A stretch of 64,000 nucleotides of DNA from Paenibacillus caseinilyticus (GCF_027533645.1 NZ_JAQAGY010000029.1:27167-91166); one strand, 5' to 3'; shown: positions 16,945-26,085, counted from the stretch's first letter. Notes: generated from the sequence alone by a model not told the origin. Program-made: numbers and translations.

Positions 16945-17334
16945 TGGAATACCGGATAATGTGAATACGATACGGAAGAGGGATGGCCGACATGGTCATC
17001 CCTTCGTTGTTTATAGATGAATGAATTTCATAATCCCGAAGTCTTAGGTCACCACAACCACATAGAGATGAATGTCCATCGTCATCGTGGAAAGTCTCGT
17101 ATCAATCTGGCGTCCGCCGCTCTGGCGCTGACCTTCACCGCCTCTCATCCCGCTCCATAGAGCCCCAAATCCACATTATTCACCCCCGTACGGTTTGTTC
17201 ATCCCGCCATTCTCAGCATCGTTCACGCATTCCTTCATGCTTCACTTTCGCTCATCCGGCCCCCTCCCTATACTAAAGCCATGAGAGCCGATCAGGCCGA
17301 ATATCATGAAGTGCAAGAAAGGAGTGGATGTATC
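16945..17334 (+). other. Gap with hairpin and probable ABC-operon promoter
   Basis: A stem-loop at 16980-17002 (GGGATGGCC paired with GGTCATCCC, one G-T pair) probably ends the galactanase transcript. At 17269-17274 TATACT is a good -10 box in a CCCTATACTAAAGC context, but no clear -35 lies 17 bp upstream, so the promoter may need an activator such as an AraC protein. No gene was found in the gap. Confidence 0.5.
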
Positions 17335-18351
17335 ATGGAATCCCATACGAGTGCCGCCGCCGAGCGGATAGGCCCCGGACTCCGGAAGGGCGCGCAGCCC
17401 CGGGACGGGAGAGAAGCGGTACGCATGACGAAGAAGAAGAGAGGCGTTCTCCATGAACTGGTCACGAACCGGATCTTGTTCCTCATGCTGCTGCCGACAT
17501 TGATCTTTTTTTTCATTAATTCGTACATTCCGATGGTCGGAGTCTACTATGCCTTCACCCGCTTCGACTTTGGTACCGGGTTGTTCGACGCCCCGTTCGT
17601 CGGGCTGGAGAATTTCAAGTTTCTGTGGACCTCCGGGGTGCTGGCGAAGCTGACCGTGAACACCTTGGGCTATAACCTGGCGTTCATCGTCCTCGGCAAT
17701 GCGCTCGCGATTGGCTGCGCAATCCTGCTCAGCGAGATCAAGGGCAAGTGGTTCAAGAAGGCGGCCCAATCAATTCTGTTCCTGCCGTATTTCATCTCCT
17801 TCGTGATCCTGAGCGTCATCGTGTACAATGTGTTTAACTTTGAGAGCGGTTTCCTCAATACTACCCTGAAGGGGTTCGGTCTGGACCCCGTCGATGTGTA
17901 CAATACCCCTTGGATGTGGGTGCCGCTCATCATCCTGTTCTACCTGTGGAAGAACCTCGGCTACAGCATGGTGATCTACTTGGCTGCCATTACCGGCATC
18001 CCTGAAGACTACTACGAGGCTGCCAAAATCGACGGGGCGAATATACTGCAGCGGATCTGGCATATTACGGTCCCGATGCTGAAAACGACGTTCATCGTGC
18101 TGCTCCTGTTCTCGATCGGCAGCATCATGAAGGGCCAGTTCGACCTCTTCTACCAGCTCGTCGGCAACAACGGGGTGCTCTACAATGCCACGGATATTCT
18201 CGATACGTACGTGTACCGCTCGCTAAAGGTCACCTTCGATGTCGGCATGGCCACGGCCGCCGGGCTGTATCAATCGCTGTTCGGCTTCATTCTCATCATA
18301 AGCGTGAACTACATCATCCGGCGCACCAACGACGAGTACGCTCTATTCTAA
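17335..18351 (+). CDS. Sugar ABC transporter permease, LplB-type
   Basis: This 338-residue permease subunit has six predicted membrane helices and the EAA loop EAAKIDGANILQRIWHITVP that docks on the ATPase. The start ATG 17335 follows AAAGGAG; the in-frame ATG at 17281 lacks a site, and ATG 17425 (MTKKKRG) is also possible. It forms an operon with the second permease (20 bp on) and the binding lipoprotein. No ATPase gene is present, as usual for LplB/YtcP systems that share an MsmX-like ATPase. Oligosaccharide import is the likely role, and the adjacent galactanase suggests galacto-oligosaccharides (inference). Confidence 0.92.
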   Translation: MESHTSAAAERIGPGLRKGAQPRDGREAVRMTKKKRGVLHELVTNRILFLMLLPTLIFFFINSYIPMVGVYYAFTRFDFGTGLFDAPFVGLENFKFLWTSGVLAKLTVNTLGYNLAFIVLGNALAIGCAILLSEIKGKWFKKAAQSILFLPYFISFVILSVIVYNVFNFESGFLNTTLKGFGLDPVDVYNTPWMWVPLIILFYLWKNLGYSMVIYLAAITGIPEDYYEAAKIDGANILQRIWHITVPMLKTTFIVLLLFSIGSIMKGQFDLFYQLVGNNGVLYNATDILDTYVYRSLKVTFDVGMATAAGLYQSLFGFILIISVNYIIRRTNDEYALF

Positions 18352-18371
18352 GGAAGGAGGAAGACAACCCC

Positions 18372-19265
18372 ATGCGCATTCGAGACGATAAGTATACCCC
18401 GGTCTTCCAGGCTGCCGCTTATCTGGTCATCGCGGCAGCGTCGCTGGCCTGCCTCTTCCCGTTCCTGCTCATCGTCTCGGCCTCCTTCACGCAGAACGAG
18501 TCGATCCTCAGGAATGGCTACCATCTCATTCCGCTGGACTTCTCGCTGGAGGGATACAAGACGGTATTCCGCTTCCCCGAGCAGGTGTTGAAGGCTTATG
18601 CCGTGACGATCTTCACGACGGTAGCCGGTACGGCGCTCGGCTTGTTCCTGATGACGATGGCCGGCTATGTGCTGCAGCGGAAGGATTTCAAGTACCGCAA
18701 CGTGTTCTCGTTCTATATCTACTTCACGACCTTGTTCGGCGGCGGGCTCGTGCCCTGGTACATCTTGATGACGAAGTACCTGCAGCTGACCGATACGTAT
18801 ACGGCATTGATTTTCCCGGGACTCATGACGCCGTTCCTCATCATTCTCATGAAGACGTTCATCCGCTCGGCGGTGCCCGAGGAGCTGTTCGAATCGGCGA
18901 AGATCGACGGGGCGAACGACTTCACGATCTACTCCCGCATTGTGCTGCAGCTCTCCATGCCGGGGATTGCCACGGTCGGGCTGTTCCTCGCCCTGCATTA
19001 TTGGAACGACTGGTTCGGCTCTTCGCTGTTCATCAACGACCAGAGCAAGTACCAGCTGCAGTTCTATCTCTACAATATCGTGAACGCCATGCAGTTCATT
19101 GCCCAGATGGGGGCGGGCACCGGAGTGTCGTTCGGCCAGGATATGCCTGCAGAGTCGACCAAGATGGCGATGGCGATCATCGTAACGGGACCGATCCTGT
19201 TCCTGTACCCGTTCGTGCAGCGGTACTTCGTCAAAGGGCTGACGGTCGGCGCGGTCAAAGGATAA
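18372..19265 (+). CDS. Carbohydrate ABC transporter permease, YtcP/LplC-type
   Basis: The 297-residue second permease subunit follows the first after 20 bp with the site GGAAGGAGGA. Six membrane helices are predicted, and the EAA loop (SAKIDGANDFTIYSRIVLQL) lies in its usual place near residue 175-195. The ending FVKGLTVGAVKG is typical of this permease branch. It pairs with the upstream permease and the downstream solute-binding lipoprotein. Confidence 0.92.
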   Translation: MRIRDDKYTPVFQAAAYLVIAAASLACLFPFLLIVSASFTQNESILRNGYHLIPLDFSLEGYKTVFRFPEQVLKAYAVTIFTTVAGTALGLFLMTMAGYVLQRKDFKYRNVFSFYIYFTTLFGGGLVPWYILMTKYLQLTDTYTALIFPGLMTPFLIILMKTFIRSAVPEELFESAKIDGANDFTIYSRIVLQLSMPGIATVGLFLALHYWNDWFGSSLFINDQSKYQLQFYLYNIVNAMQFIAQMGAGTGVSFGQDMPAESTKMAMAIIVTGPILFLYPFVQRYFVKGLTVGAVKG

Positions 19266-19306
19266 TCCGGCATTCATTTTATACACACACTTGGGGAGGC
19301 ATTATT

Positions 19307-20893
19307 ATGACACACAAGAAAAAACTCGGTTTCGGCATGCTCTCGGCGGCGCTCGCCCTCTCGGCCCTAGCAGGATGCAGCGGAGGGATGGACAGCGGGA
19401 AGCCGGGTACGACGGCCGGCGGCACGAAAGAAACGGCGGCCCCGGCCTCCGGCGCGGGAGCCGCAGGCGGGCTGGACACCTCGAAGAAGGTGGAGCTGCA
19501 GTTCTATATGCTCGGCGATGCGCCGAAAGACCTGCCGGTGATCCAGGCGGAGATCAATAAGCTGGCCGAGAAGGATCTGAATGCCACGGTGAAGTTCAAC
19601 TATACGTCGTGGACGGACTGGGACCAGAAGTACAAGCTGCTTCTCTCCTCCGGCCAGCAGGTCGACCTGATCTTCACGGCGGACTGGACGCAGTACCAGT
19701 CGTACGCGAAGAAAGGCGCCTTCCAGCCGCTCGACGAGCTGCTGCCGAAGGCCGCTCCGAAGCTGAACGGGTTCGTGCCGAAGGAGATGTGGGAGGCGGT
19801 GAAGATCGACGGCAAAATCTACACCGTGCCCGCCACCTACAAGGAGTATGTCACGAACGGCTTCGTGTACCGCGAGGACCTGCGGGCGAAGTACAACCTG
19901 CCGAAGCCGACGTCGATCGAGACGTACGAGGCGTATCTGGACGGCATCAAGAAGAACGAGCCGGATCTGCTGCCGCTCGCTTCCACATCGAACCCGGTCA
20001 GCTCCTTGTCCGATCCGCTGCGCGAGCTGACGCGCGACACGGCCGGCGGGCCGCTGCCTTACGGGATCGGCATCAAGTACAACCAGCCGGTCGAGGCCTA
20101 CTCCTACTGGGGGTCCCCGGAGCATCTCGAAGAGCTGCAGACGATGAAGCGCTGGATGGATAAGGGCTTCTTCCCGAAGAACGTGCTGAACAACAAGGAT
20201 ACGCTGACCGACCAGCTCACGAGCGGCAAGGCGGCCAGCATCTTCGGCGACAACCCGACGCGCTTCAACGACTCGGTGATCAAGATCGCTTCGACGCACC
20301 CGGATTGGAAGCTGGAGTACTATCCGTTCCCGCTCTCCCGGGGATTCGCGACACCGGTGCATCCGATCCACAACGGCTTTGCGATTCCGAAGAGCAGCAA
20401 GAACGCGGATCGGGCCCTGGCTTTCTACGAGAAGCTAGTGACCGACAAGCAGTATAACCTCCTGACCCAATACGGCATCGAAGGCAAGAACTATACCGTG
20501 GACGGCGGCTACTACAAGATGGCCGGCGACAAGAACTCCAACGGCTTCAGCCGGGAGGCGATGAACGGCTGGGCGTGGCGCAATCCCGAGTACATGCTGT
20601 TCGACAAGGGCTACGATAACGTGAAGAAGATCTTCAGCGAGCTGGACAAAATACAGAAACCGGACATCTTCACCGGGTTCGCGGAGGACTACACGAGCTA
20701 TCAGGCAGAGCGGGCGGCGCTGGAGCAGGTGACGAAGCAGTATCTGTATCCGCTGCAGGCCGGTCTCGTACCGGATGTCGAGGCCGGGTTGAAGACGTTC
20801 ATGGAGAAGGCCAAGCAGGCCGGGCTCGACAAGGTGCAGGGCGAGTACAAGAAGCAGTGGGCGCAGTATGTGAAAGAGAAGAATATCAAGTAA
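19307..20893 (+). CDS. Extracellular solute-binding lipoprotein
   Basis: The 528-residue protein starts at ATG 19307 (GGGGAGG upstream). A lipoprotein signal peptide with lipobox LAGC puts the lipidated Cys near residue 24, followed by a flexible Gly/Ala/Thr linker and a family 1-like binding fold (QFYMLGDAPKDLPVIQAEIN). It captures the oligosaccharide outside the membrane and delivers it to the two permeases. Length and the C-terminal KKQWAQYVKEKN are usual for LplA/YtcQ relatives. It is the last gene of the operon; a strong bidirectional hairpin separates it from the convergent AraC gene. Confidence 0.93.
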   Translation: MTHKKKLGFGMLSAALALSALAGCSGGMDSGKPGTTAGGTKETAAPASGAGAAGGLDTSKKVELQFYMLGDAPKDLPVIQAEINKLAEKDLNATVKFNYTSWTDWDQKYKLLLSSGQQVDLIFTADWTQYQSYAKKGAFQPLDELLPKAAPKLNGFVPKEMWEAVKIDGKIYTVPATYKEYVTNGFVYREDLRAKYNLPKPTSIETYEAYLDGIKKNEPDLLPLASTSNPVSSLSDPLRELTRDTAGGPLPYGIGIKYNQPVEAYSYWGSPEHLEELQTMKRWMDKGFFPKNVLNNKDTLTDQLTSGKAASIFGDNPTRFNDSVIKIASTHPDWKLEYYPFPLSRGFATPVHPIHNGFAIPKSSKNADRALAFYEKLVTDKQYNLLTQYGIEGKNYTVDGGYYKMAGDKNSNGFSREAMNGWAWRNPEYMLFDKGYDNVKKIFSELDKIQKPDIFTGFAEDYTSYQAERAALEQVTKQYLYPLQAGLVPDVEAGLKTFMEKAKQAGLDKVQGEYKKQWAQYVKEKNIK

Positions 20894-20926
20894 ACGAAAT
20901 CTCGATCTATAACGAACCCCGGCAAC

Positions 20927-20966
20927 AGAAGGGCCGCCCTCACACTCCCGTGCGGGCGGCCCTTCT
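20927..20966. terminator. Bidirectional terminator between importer operon and AraC gene
   Basis: A perfect 13-bp stem AGAAGGGCCGCCC/GGGCGGCCCTTCT has a 14-nt loop. It sits between convergent genes and can serve both strands, although T runs are short. Confidence 0.75.
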
Positions 20967-20984
20967 CCTGAAGCGGATTCCTCT

Positions 20985-23252
20985 TTAAGTTTGGCTTGCC
21001 TGCAGCTGCGCCTTGCGGAAGTCGGTCGGGGTGACGCCGAAGTTCTTTTTGAACATCCGGTACAGGTACGAAGAGGAGGTATAGCCGATCCGCTCGGCGA
21101 TCTCGGCCACCGGCAGGTCCGTCTCCAGCAGCAGCCGCTTGGCGTGCTCCATCCGGGTGGTGTTGATCACGTCGACAATGGCAGCGAGTGTCTGCTGCTT
21201 GTAGACCCGCGAGAGGTGGATGGAGGAGAGGTCCAGGCTGTCGGCGATCTTATTGAGGCACAGGTTCGGGTCGGCATACTCCCGGCCGATCATGTCGTTG
21301 ACCTTGCGGATGAGATCCTCCTGCTTCATGCTCCGCTTCTCGGCCTGCTTGCTGCGCAGTTCGTCGAAGAAGGCGGAGAAGGCTTCCAGGAGCTCTTGAA
21401 GGGTCTCGAAGCAGTCGAGAGACGGAACATAGGCTTCGAGCCCCCGCTCCAGCTCCACATTGCCGTTCTTGCGGAGCGCGGTCACGATAGTGCCGACCGT
21501 TGCCGTCAGGCGGGACGCGGCGAGCTGCAGCGCCTGGAACGGATGGGCGGCGGTCTCCAGCAGCATCTCGCCGAGCAGGCTCTTGGCCTCATCCGTCTTC
21601 CCTGCCATCAGGGCATCGGTCATCCGGCGCTCCTTGTCGACGGGGAAGAGGTAGTCGGGCGCTTGGCGCTGCAGCGTATCTTCGGAGGCAATCAGGCTGC
21701 CGGGGCCGCGGAAGAACCGGTGCAGGGCCGCCTCCTTGACCTGGCGGTAGCACGCGGGGAGTTCCGACGGATCGGCAGACGCCGCGCTGTACGTGAGCGA
21801 GACGCTCAGCTTCAGGTAGTCGAGCAGAGAGCGCTGGACTTCGGCCAGCAGCGCTTCGAGGACGGAGGCGTGCGGAGGCTCCCCGCCTTCGGGGGCACCG
21901 AGCAGGAGAAGCACGCCGCTCTCGCCGAGATCGACCGTCTCTGTGCGGAAGGCCGGGGCGATGATCTCCGAGGCGATATTCATGACGGCGAACTGGTAGA
22001 CCGTCAGGTCGTCGCCCCGCATCTCCCGGAACTCTTGGAAGCCGTCGATCCGCAGGAGCACGAGTCGGTATTCCCGGCGAAAATCGATCGTGATCCCCGC
22101 CTCCTGCAGCTTGCCAAGGTGCGCCTCCGTCTTCAGCGGATGGGTACCCTGCACAAGCGAACGCAGCAGTCCCTGCTTGAGGGGATAAAGGCTATTGCGC
22201 TTCTCGCTCTCGAGCGTGCTGACCTTGCTCGCCATCGCATGGAACGGCCTGTAGAGGAAGCGCGAGAGAAGCCACGAAATCAGCAGACCGGCCGCCAGAA
22301 TGGCTGCGGCGATGCCGATGCTGGTGGTGCGGATGCCGCTAATCTTCCCCGTGATGTGCCGGTAAGGGGTAATTCGTACGTACTGCCAACCGAGGGGGTC
22401 CGGGGAAGTGAACGATACGAGGCTCTTCGTCCCGTTCAGCTCCTTGACGAAATAACCGGACTCGCGGCTCCGGACATCGCTCTCCAGCATTGCCAGAAGC
22501 GCGGGGGCCTGGTCGGAAGGAACACCGGCCAGCAGGCCGTCTCCGGTGAGCAGCTGTCCCCGGTCGTCCAGTATGTACGAGGTCCCTGCCGCATCGGGGC
22601 CTCCCTGGCCGAGATCCTTGTTGATCCAAGAAGCGGAGATGTTGACGATGACCGCCGAATCCATCTGCGTTCCTGTCCCTATGGCTTCATAGCAGAGGTA
22701 GGTATAGACGCCCATCATCTTCGGGTCCCCGGACTGCATGCTGTACCGGCGGGGGATGGGCGTGAACGGTTTGTACTCCTGGAACCGGTCCAGCACCTCC
22801 ACGATGCCGGTGTCCGCGAGCTCGCTTTTGGCGAACGTTCCGTTCTGCCCGTGGTTTGAAGCGATGTACATAAGCCCGGATTTGGCATTATACACGTAGA
22901 TCGATTCGATGAACGGCATGGAGCTCAGATACCCGGCCAGCTCGCTGGACGCCGCCGTCATATCATAGATGGAAGGGGTTTCATAAAACATCAGCTTCGA
23001 GATCGTAGTATTACGGTACATCTGGAAGGAGAGGGATTGGGCGCTCTGCGTCATGCCGACGACTTCCCTGCTCGTCTGCGCCAGGCTGCCGAGGTCGGAC
23101 TGGTATACCTGGTTCAGCCCGATGCGCACGTAATTCGCGTAATATATATAAGAAGAAACAAGCAGCGTCGCCGCAATGCATAACGTTGTACTGAGCAGAA
23201 GCATGCTGTATAGCTTCCGGTTCTCCTGCGTCTTGAGCAAGCTCCGTCCCAT
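20985..23252 (-). CDS. Membrane-anchored AraC-family regulator with extracellular sensor
   Basis: The 755-residue protein starts at ATG 23252 (GTG 23255 possible) behind GGGAGG. TM1 lies at about 17-40, an extracytoplasmic cache-like sensor follows, TM2 is near 305-325 (SIGIAAAILAAGLLISWLL), then a long linker and a C-terminal double helix-turn-helix (NKIADSLDLSSIHLSRVYKQ and VAEIAERIGYTSSSYLYRMF). This one-protein sensor-regulator layout is common in Paenibacillus next to sugar importers. It is convergent with the ABC operon and probably controls it and perhaps the galactanase gene. A TATAAT at about 23370 on the minus strand may be its -10 box. Confidence 0.92.
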   Translation of the reverse strand: MGRSLLKTQENRKLYSMLLLSTTLCIAATLLVSSYIYYANYVRIGLNQVYQSDLGSLAQTSREVVGMTQSAQSLSFQMYRNTTISKLMFYETPSIYDMTAASSELAGYLSSMPFIESIYVYNAKSGLMYIASNHGQNGTFAKSELADTGIVEVLDRFQEYKPFTPIPRRYSMQSGDPKMMGVYTYLCYEAIGTGTQMDSAVIVNISASWINKDLGQGGPDAAGTSYILDDRGQLLTGDGLLAGVPSDQAPALLAMLESDVRSRESGYFVKELNGTKSLVSFTSPDPLGWQYVRITPYRHITGKISGIRTTSIGIAAAILAAGLLISWLLSRFLYRPFHAMASKVSTLESEKRNSLYPLKQGLLRSLVQGTHPLKTEAHLGKLQEAGITIDFRREYRLVLLRIDGFQEFREMRGDDLTVYQFAVMNIASEIIAPAFRTETVDLGESGVLLLLGAPEGGEPPHASVLEALLAEVQRSLLDYLKLSVSLTYSAASADPSELPACYRQVKEAALHRFFRGPGSLIASEDTLQRQAPDYLFPVDKERRMTDALMAGKTDEAKSLLGEMLLETAAHPFQALQLAASRLTATVGTIVTALRKNGNVELERGLEAYVPSLDCFETLQELLEAFSAFFDELRSKQAEKRSMKQEDLIRKVNDMIGREYADPNLCLNKIADSLDLSSIHLSRVYKQQTLAAIVDVINTTRMEHAKRLLLETDLPVAEIAERIGYTSSSYLYRMFKKNFGVTPTDFRKAQLQASQT

Positions 23253-23639
23253 CACAATAATTCCTCCCTATGAATCGATTGCTTCCTCCGAGCGGCATAA
23301 GCAGCTCCCCGCCGGGCACAGGCCGGGTTCCAGGCAGGAACTCCGGCGCAGAGGGCGTGCATCCATTATAATCCGGCGGCGCCATTTCTTATAGTGGAAC
23401 GGGTGAACTTTGGTGACGCCGGCGGAGATGTTCTAGTGAACAAACGCAACAAGTATGAACAATGGTGAAGGCCGTCTCCTTACCGTATAGGGGGCGGTAT
23501 TTTTTTTGGGGGTAAGTGCCATGCAGCCTGTGTTTTTCACCAGAATTTCACTGTCCGGCGGTATGCTTCTTCTTGTAGGAACTAAGCGATCACATCTATC
23601 ACATGAGCATCACCAACAAACCGAGGAGAGGTGAACCGT
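23253..23639. other. Gap between AraC gene and PspA operon
   Basis: It holds the AraC promoter on the left, a weak hairpin with an 8-T run at about 23482-23510 (TACCG...CGGTA then T8), and the operator-promoter for the PspA operon at 23536-23567. No gene was seen. Confidence 0.5.
23536..23567 (+). promoter_or_regulatory. Direct-repeat operator and -10 box of the PspA operon
   Basis: Two TTCAC repeats start 11 bp apart (23536 and 23547), one helical turn, as OmpR/PhoB-type regulators bind. A -10 box TATGCT starts exactly 15 bp after the second repeat. The same layout occurs twice at 26031-26118, around the two-component system genes, so that regulator probably controls this operon. Confidence 0.7.
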
Positions 23640-24041
23640 ATGAAGAAGAAAAAAGTAGGAAGCTGGATTCTGACCGCCGGTGTCGCGATTCTGGGCTGGG
23701 AGCTGCTGCAGAAGCTGTTCTTCCATGGTCCGGGAATGCGGGAGACGGCGGGGGGAGGCCGTCACCGGGAAATGGCGGTCCAAGGGTGGGCAAGCCGCCC
23801 TCGCGGCGGGCATGCCATAGGGCATCTGCCTATCTGGGCGGAAGTGCTGCTGCTGATCGTCTTCGCGGGTCTGGCCGGCTGGGCGTTCATCCGCTACCGG
23901 AACCGCCGGGCGAAGACGGCCGGAGCCGCTCCGACCCGGACCGCCGCTGTACCTTATGCATCCTACCGGGATGTAAGCCAGCCGGAGGCAGGCCTGCTGC
24001 TCGACCAATGGGAACAACAAAATCGCAAGGAGGACAAATAA
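23640..24041 (+). CDS. Small membrane protein paired with PspA
   Basis: The product has 133 residues; start ATG 23640 (MKKKKVGSW) was chosen because GAGGAGAG lies 10 bp upstream, whereas GTG 23631 would be too close. There is an N-terminal hydrophobic stretch (SWILTAGVAILGWELL), a Gly/Arg-rich loop, a second helix (IWAEVLLLIVFAGLAGWAFI) and a basic tail. I do not recognise the family. One base separates its stop from the start of the PspA gene, so translation is probably coupled, and it may anchor or regulate PspA at the membrane (inference). Confidence 0.8.
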   Translation: MKKKKVGSWILTAGVAILGWELLQKLFFHGPGMRETAGGGRHREMAVQGWASRPRGGHAIGHLPIWAEVLLLIVFAGLAGWAFIRYRNRRAKTAGAAPTRTAAVPYASYRDVSQPEAGLLLDQWEQQNRKEDK

Positions 24042-24042
24042 C

Positions 24043-24699
24043 ATGGGAATCTTCGGAAGAATCAAGAACATTGCGGTGGCTGACGTGAACGATTACCTGG
24101 ACGGACTGGAGAATCCGGTCAGTATGGTGAAGCAGTATATCCGCGAGGTGGAAGAAGCGGCGGGAGAAGCCCAGCAGGCCTATGCGAACCAGCTGGTGGC
24201 GGAGCGCCAAGTGGAAGGCTTGATCGAGGGCGCGCAGAAGACGGTGGCGAAGCGCTCACGTCAAGCAGAGCTTGCCGTCGATCAGGGCGAGGACGGCATT
24301 GCGGCACTGGCCCTGCAGGAGAAACTCGTGCAGCAGCAGCGGCTTCAGACTTACCTTGACCAGAAGGAACTCCTCGCCGGCCAGACGGCTGTGCTCAACG
24401 AGGAGCTCAAGAAGCTGAAGGACCTGCATGCGGTACTGCAGGACAAGCTGCTCTTCCTGACCTCGCGTGCGAACGCCGCCCAGGCGATCCGGAGATCGAA
24501 TGCCGCGCTGCGCTCCTTCGATACGAACCGGATCGCAGGAGGACTGTCCCGGATCGAAGCCGGCATATGGCGCAGCGAAGCGCAGGCGGCAGCGTCCCGG
24601 CATGTGCAGGGCGTGTTCAGCGGAGGCACCCCAGCGAACGCCGGGCTGCAGGCGGACGTGCAGGAAGAGCTGAAGAAGCTGAAGGCATCCCGTTCGTAG
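24043..24699 (+). CDS. PspA/IM30 family protein
   Basis: The 218-residue protein is almost wholly alpha-helical coiled coil, beginning MGIFGRIKNIAVADVNDYLD, the usual amphipathic membrane-binding helix of PspA/LiaH/Vipp1 relatives. Long helices rich in Glu, Lys and Gln follow to about residue 170, then a shorter tail than E. coli PspA. Such proteins assemble on the inner membrane face and protect it under envelope stress. It follows a membrane protein gene and lies behind an operator also seen at the nearby two-component system. The ribosome binding site AAGGAGG is inside the end of the upstream gene. A terminator follows. Confidence 0.92.
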   Translation: MGIFGRIKNIAVADVNDYLDGLENPVSMVKQYIREVEEAAGEAQQAYANQLVAERQVEGLIEGAQKTVAKRSRQAELAVDQGEDGIAALALQEKLVQQQRLQTYLDQKELLAGQTAVLNEELKKLKDLHAVLQDKLLFLTSRANAAQAIRRSNAALRSFDTNRIAGGLSRIEAGIWRSEAQAAASRHVQGVFSGGTPANAGLQADVQEELKKLKASRS

Positions 24700-24724
24700 G
24701 GGTAGGCCCGGCTCCAGGCGCAAG

Positions 24725-24755
24725 GCCGGCGAAGCAAAATCCTCCGCCGGCTTTT
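24725..24755 (+). terminator. Terminator after the PspA gene
   Basis: A 7-bp stem GCCGGCG/CGCCGGC with a 13-nt loop is followed by TTTT. Confidence 0.65.
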
Positions 24756-24845
24756 CCCTGTGAATAGATTCAGCGGTCCAGACAAACGATGAAATAGAAG
24801 TGAAAGCCATACCCCTGCATATCGATGAGGAAAGAAGGAATTCCT

Positions 24846-25313
24846 ATGCGTAAATACAGACAGCTGCACCTGTGGATCGGGCTGATCTGCTCGGTCTTTA
24901 TTCTGATCGAATCGGTCACGGGGCTGGTTCTGGCCGAACCGTGGCTGATCGGGGGCGAGAGCCGCTCCGGAGGCAGACCACCTCAGGCAGCCGCCGCCGC
25001 GGCTCCCGCCGGAGCTTCTCCGGCAGTTGCCGCCGTCACAGCCGCCGCACCCGCGGAGGGGGCCGGGACGGGCCGAGGCACGCAGCCAGCGCAGCAGCGC
25101 GGAGCGGAACAGGGCAGCAGCCTGATGGGGATCATGCATCAGCTGCACGAGGGGAGAATAGGCAGCACGGACCTGCGGTGGCTGGTCGATGTGACGGCTG
25201 TAGCGATGATTATCCTTACGGCGACGGGGATCATGCTCTCGGTCCAGACCCTGCGCGCCCAGAGCCGCTCGCGGAAGCGCCGGCAGGGGGGACAGGGCCC
25301 GGAGGCGGCCTGA
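24846..25313 (+). CDS. PepSY-associated membrane protein, short
   Basis: The product has 155 residues; start ATG 24846 (MRKYRQLHLWIG) follows AAGGA. An N-terminal helix (LWIGLICSVFILIESVTGLVL) has the pattern of PepSY-TM proteins, then comes an Ala/Pro-rich extracytoplasmic stretch (about 45-85), a short conserved segment IMHQLHEGRIG and a second helix (AVAMIILTATGIMLSV) with a very basic tail. It lacks the long domains of full PepSY-TM iron reductases, so it is a minimal version. It lies between the PspA operon and the two-component genes, with its own terminator, and may be part of the same envelope response (inference). Confidence 0.75.
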   Translation: MRKYRQLHLWIGLICSVFILIESVTGLVLAEPWLIGGESRSGGRPPQAAAAAAPAGASPAVAAVTAAAPAEGAGTGRGTQPAQQRGAEQGSSLMGIMHQLHEGRIGSTDLRWLVDVTAVAMIILTATGIMLSVQTLRAQSRSRKRRQGGQGPEAA

Positions 25314-25332
25314 TCCCCCTGCTGGCATAGGA

Positions 25333-25373
25333 GCAAAAGAGCGGAGAGGCCCCTGGCCCCTCCGCTCTTTTGC
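25333..25373 (+). terminator. Terminator after the PepSY-type gene
   Basis: A perfect 14-bp stem GCAAAAGAGCGGAG/CTCCGCTCTTTTGC contains its own T run. It is usable in both directions. Confidence 0.8.
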
Positions 25374-25456
25374 TTCGCCTGCTGGGCTTGCGCCGCCTCT
25401 CCGGCCTCTGCCAGGCCCTGCCGCTTATCGGTGCGGGCCTTGTCCAAGCACCCAAA

Positions 25457-25490
25457 AGGCCCGTCCGGCTACGACTTCCCGGACGGGCCT
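25457..25490 (-). terminator. Terminator after the small secreted protein gene
   Basis: A perfect 12-bp stem AGGCCCGTCCGG/CCGGACGGGCCT is followed, on the minus strand, by TTTTGGG. It closes the minus-strand gene that ends at 25525. Confidence 0.75.
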
Positions 25491-25524
25491 CATGCATCTA
25501 TTAACTGCCTTCGTGAACGCCTTA

Positions 25525-25962
25525 CTATGCTTGGCTTGCGGCAGCGCTGGTGGACGTGCCTGCCGAAGTGCCGATTGCAGGGGCGGTATGCTTTTGATCG
25601 ATGAACGTTTTGATCCGCTCTTCTTCCTTCTGCAGCAGACTGTAGATCAGCTTCTGCTTGTCTACGCCTTTCTCAGCGGCGATCTCGCTCAGCGACTTGC
25701 CGGCTTGCAGCTCCTTCTTCAGGCCGGCCGCATCGAGTCCGAGCAGGCTTAGCAGCTCGGTGTTACTCGAGGACGTTCCATGGCCGAATCCGCCTTTGCC
25801 CTTCATGCCGGGCATGCGGTCCGCCGAAGCGGCCGGTGCCTTCTCGTTCTGAGAGGCGGATGTATCGGTACCGGCCGTCGAAGTCGTAGACTGGGCGTAG
25901 GCCCTCGCGGCTATAGCCATCAAGGCAAGAGCGACTGTCAGGGGCAGGGCTTTCTTGTTCAT
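25525..25962 (-). CDS. Small secreted protein, unknown
   Basis: The product has 145 residues; start ATG 25962 (MNKKALPLTVALAL) has GGAGGG upstream. A signal peptide ends at about ARAYAQ. A Ser/Thr/Ala-rich linker follows, then a helical core with LLGLDAAGLKKELQAGKSL and SEIAAEKGVDKQKLIYSLL, a repeat-like pattern seen in small exported Bacilli proteins of unknown role, and a low-complexity tail. It is divergent from the response regulator and has the same TTCAC-N6-TTCAC operator in front, so it is probably a target of that two-component system. It could be a chaperone-like or signal protein outside the membrane (inference). Confidence 0.8.
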   Translation of the reverse strand: MNKKALPLTVALALMAIAARAYAQSTTSTAGTDTSASQNEKAPAASADRMPGMKGKGGFGHGTSSSNTELLSLLGLDAAGLKKELQAGKSLSEIAAEKGVDKQKLIYSLLQKEEERIKTFIDQKHTAPAIGTSAGTSTSAAASQA

Positions 25963-26030
25963 CAGAGAATCCCTCCAAGAGTAGGTGTAGGGCGCGCCCT
26001 CCGCTCTGGCATCCGGGCGGCCCATGCTTT

Positions 26031-26063
26031 AGTATAGGGAGCAACGGTGAATAATCGGTGAAA
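26031..26063 (-). promoter_or_regulatory. Direct-repeat operator and -10 box of the secreted-protein gene
   Basis: On the minus strand two TTCACC repeats start 11 bp apart (26062 and 26051), and the -10 box TATACT starts 15 bp after the second (26036-26031). The -35 position (ACCGAT) is poor, as expected for an activator-dependent promoter. The arrangement matches 23536-23567 and 26086-26118. Confidence 0.7.
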
Positions 26064-26085
26064 TTCCGTACCACGCCCCGTCGGC

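Noticed and set aside
17335..20893. Missing ATPase gene as sign of a broken importer
   Set aside because: Lpl/Ytc-type importers normally share an MsmX-like ATPase encoded elsewhere.
20991..22859. Long plus-strand reading frame (622 codons) over the AraC regulator
   Set aside because: Antisense shadow, low-complexity and Arg/Gly/Glu-rich; the minus-strand AraC gene is convincing.
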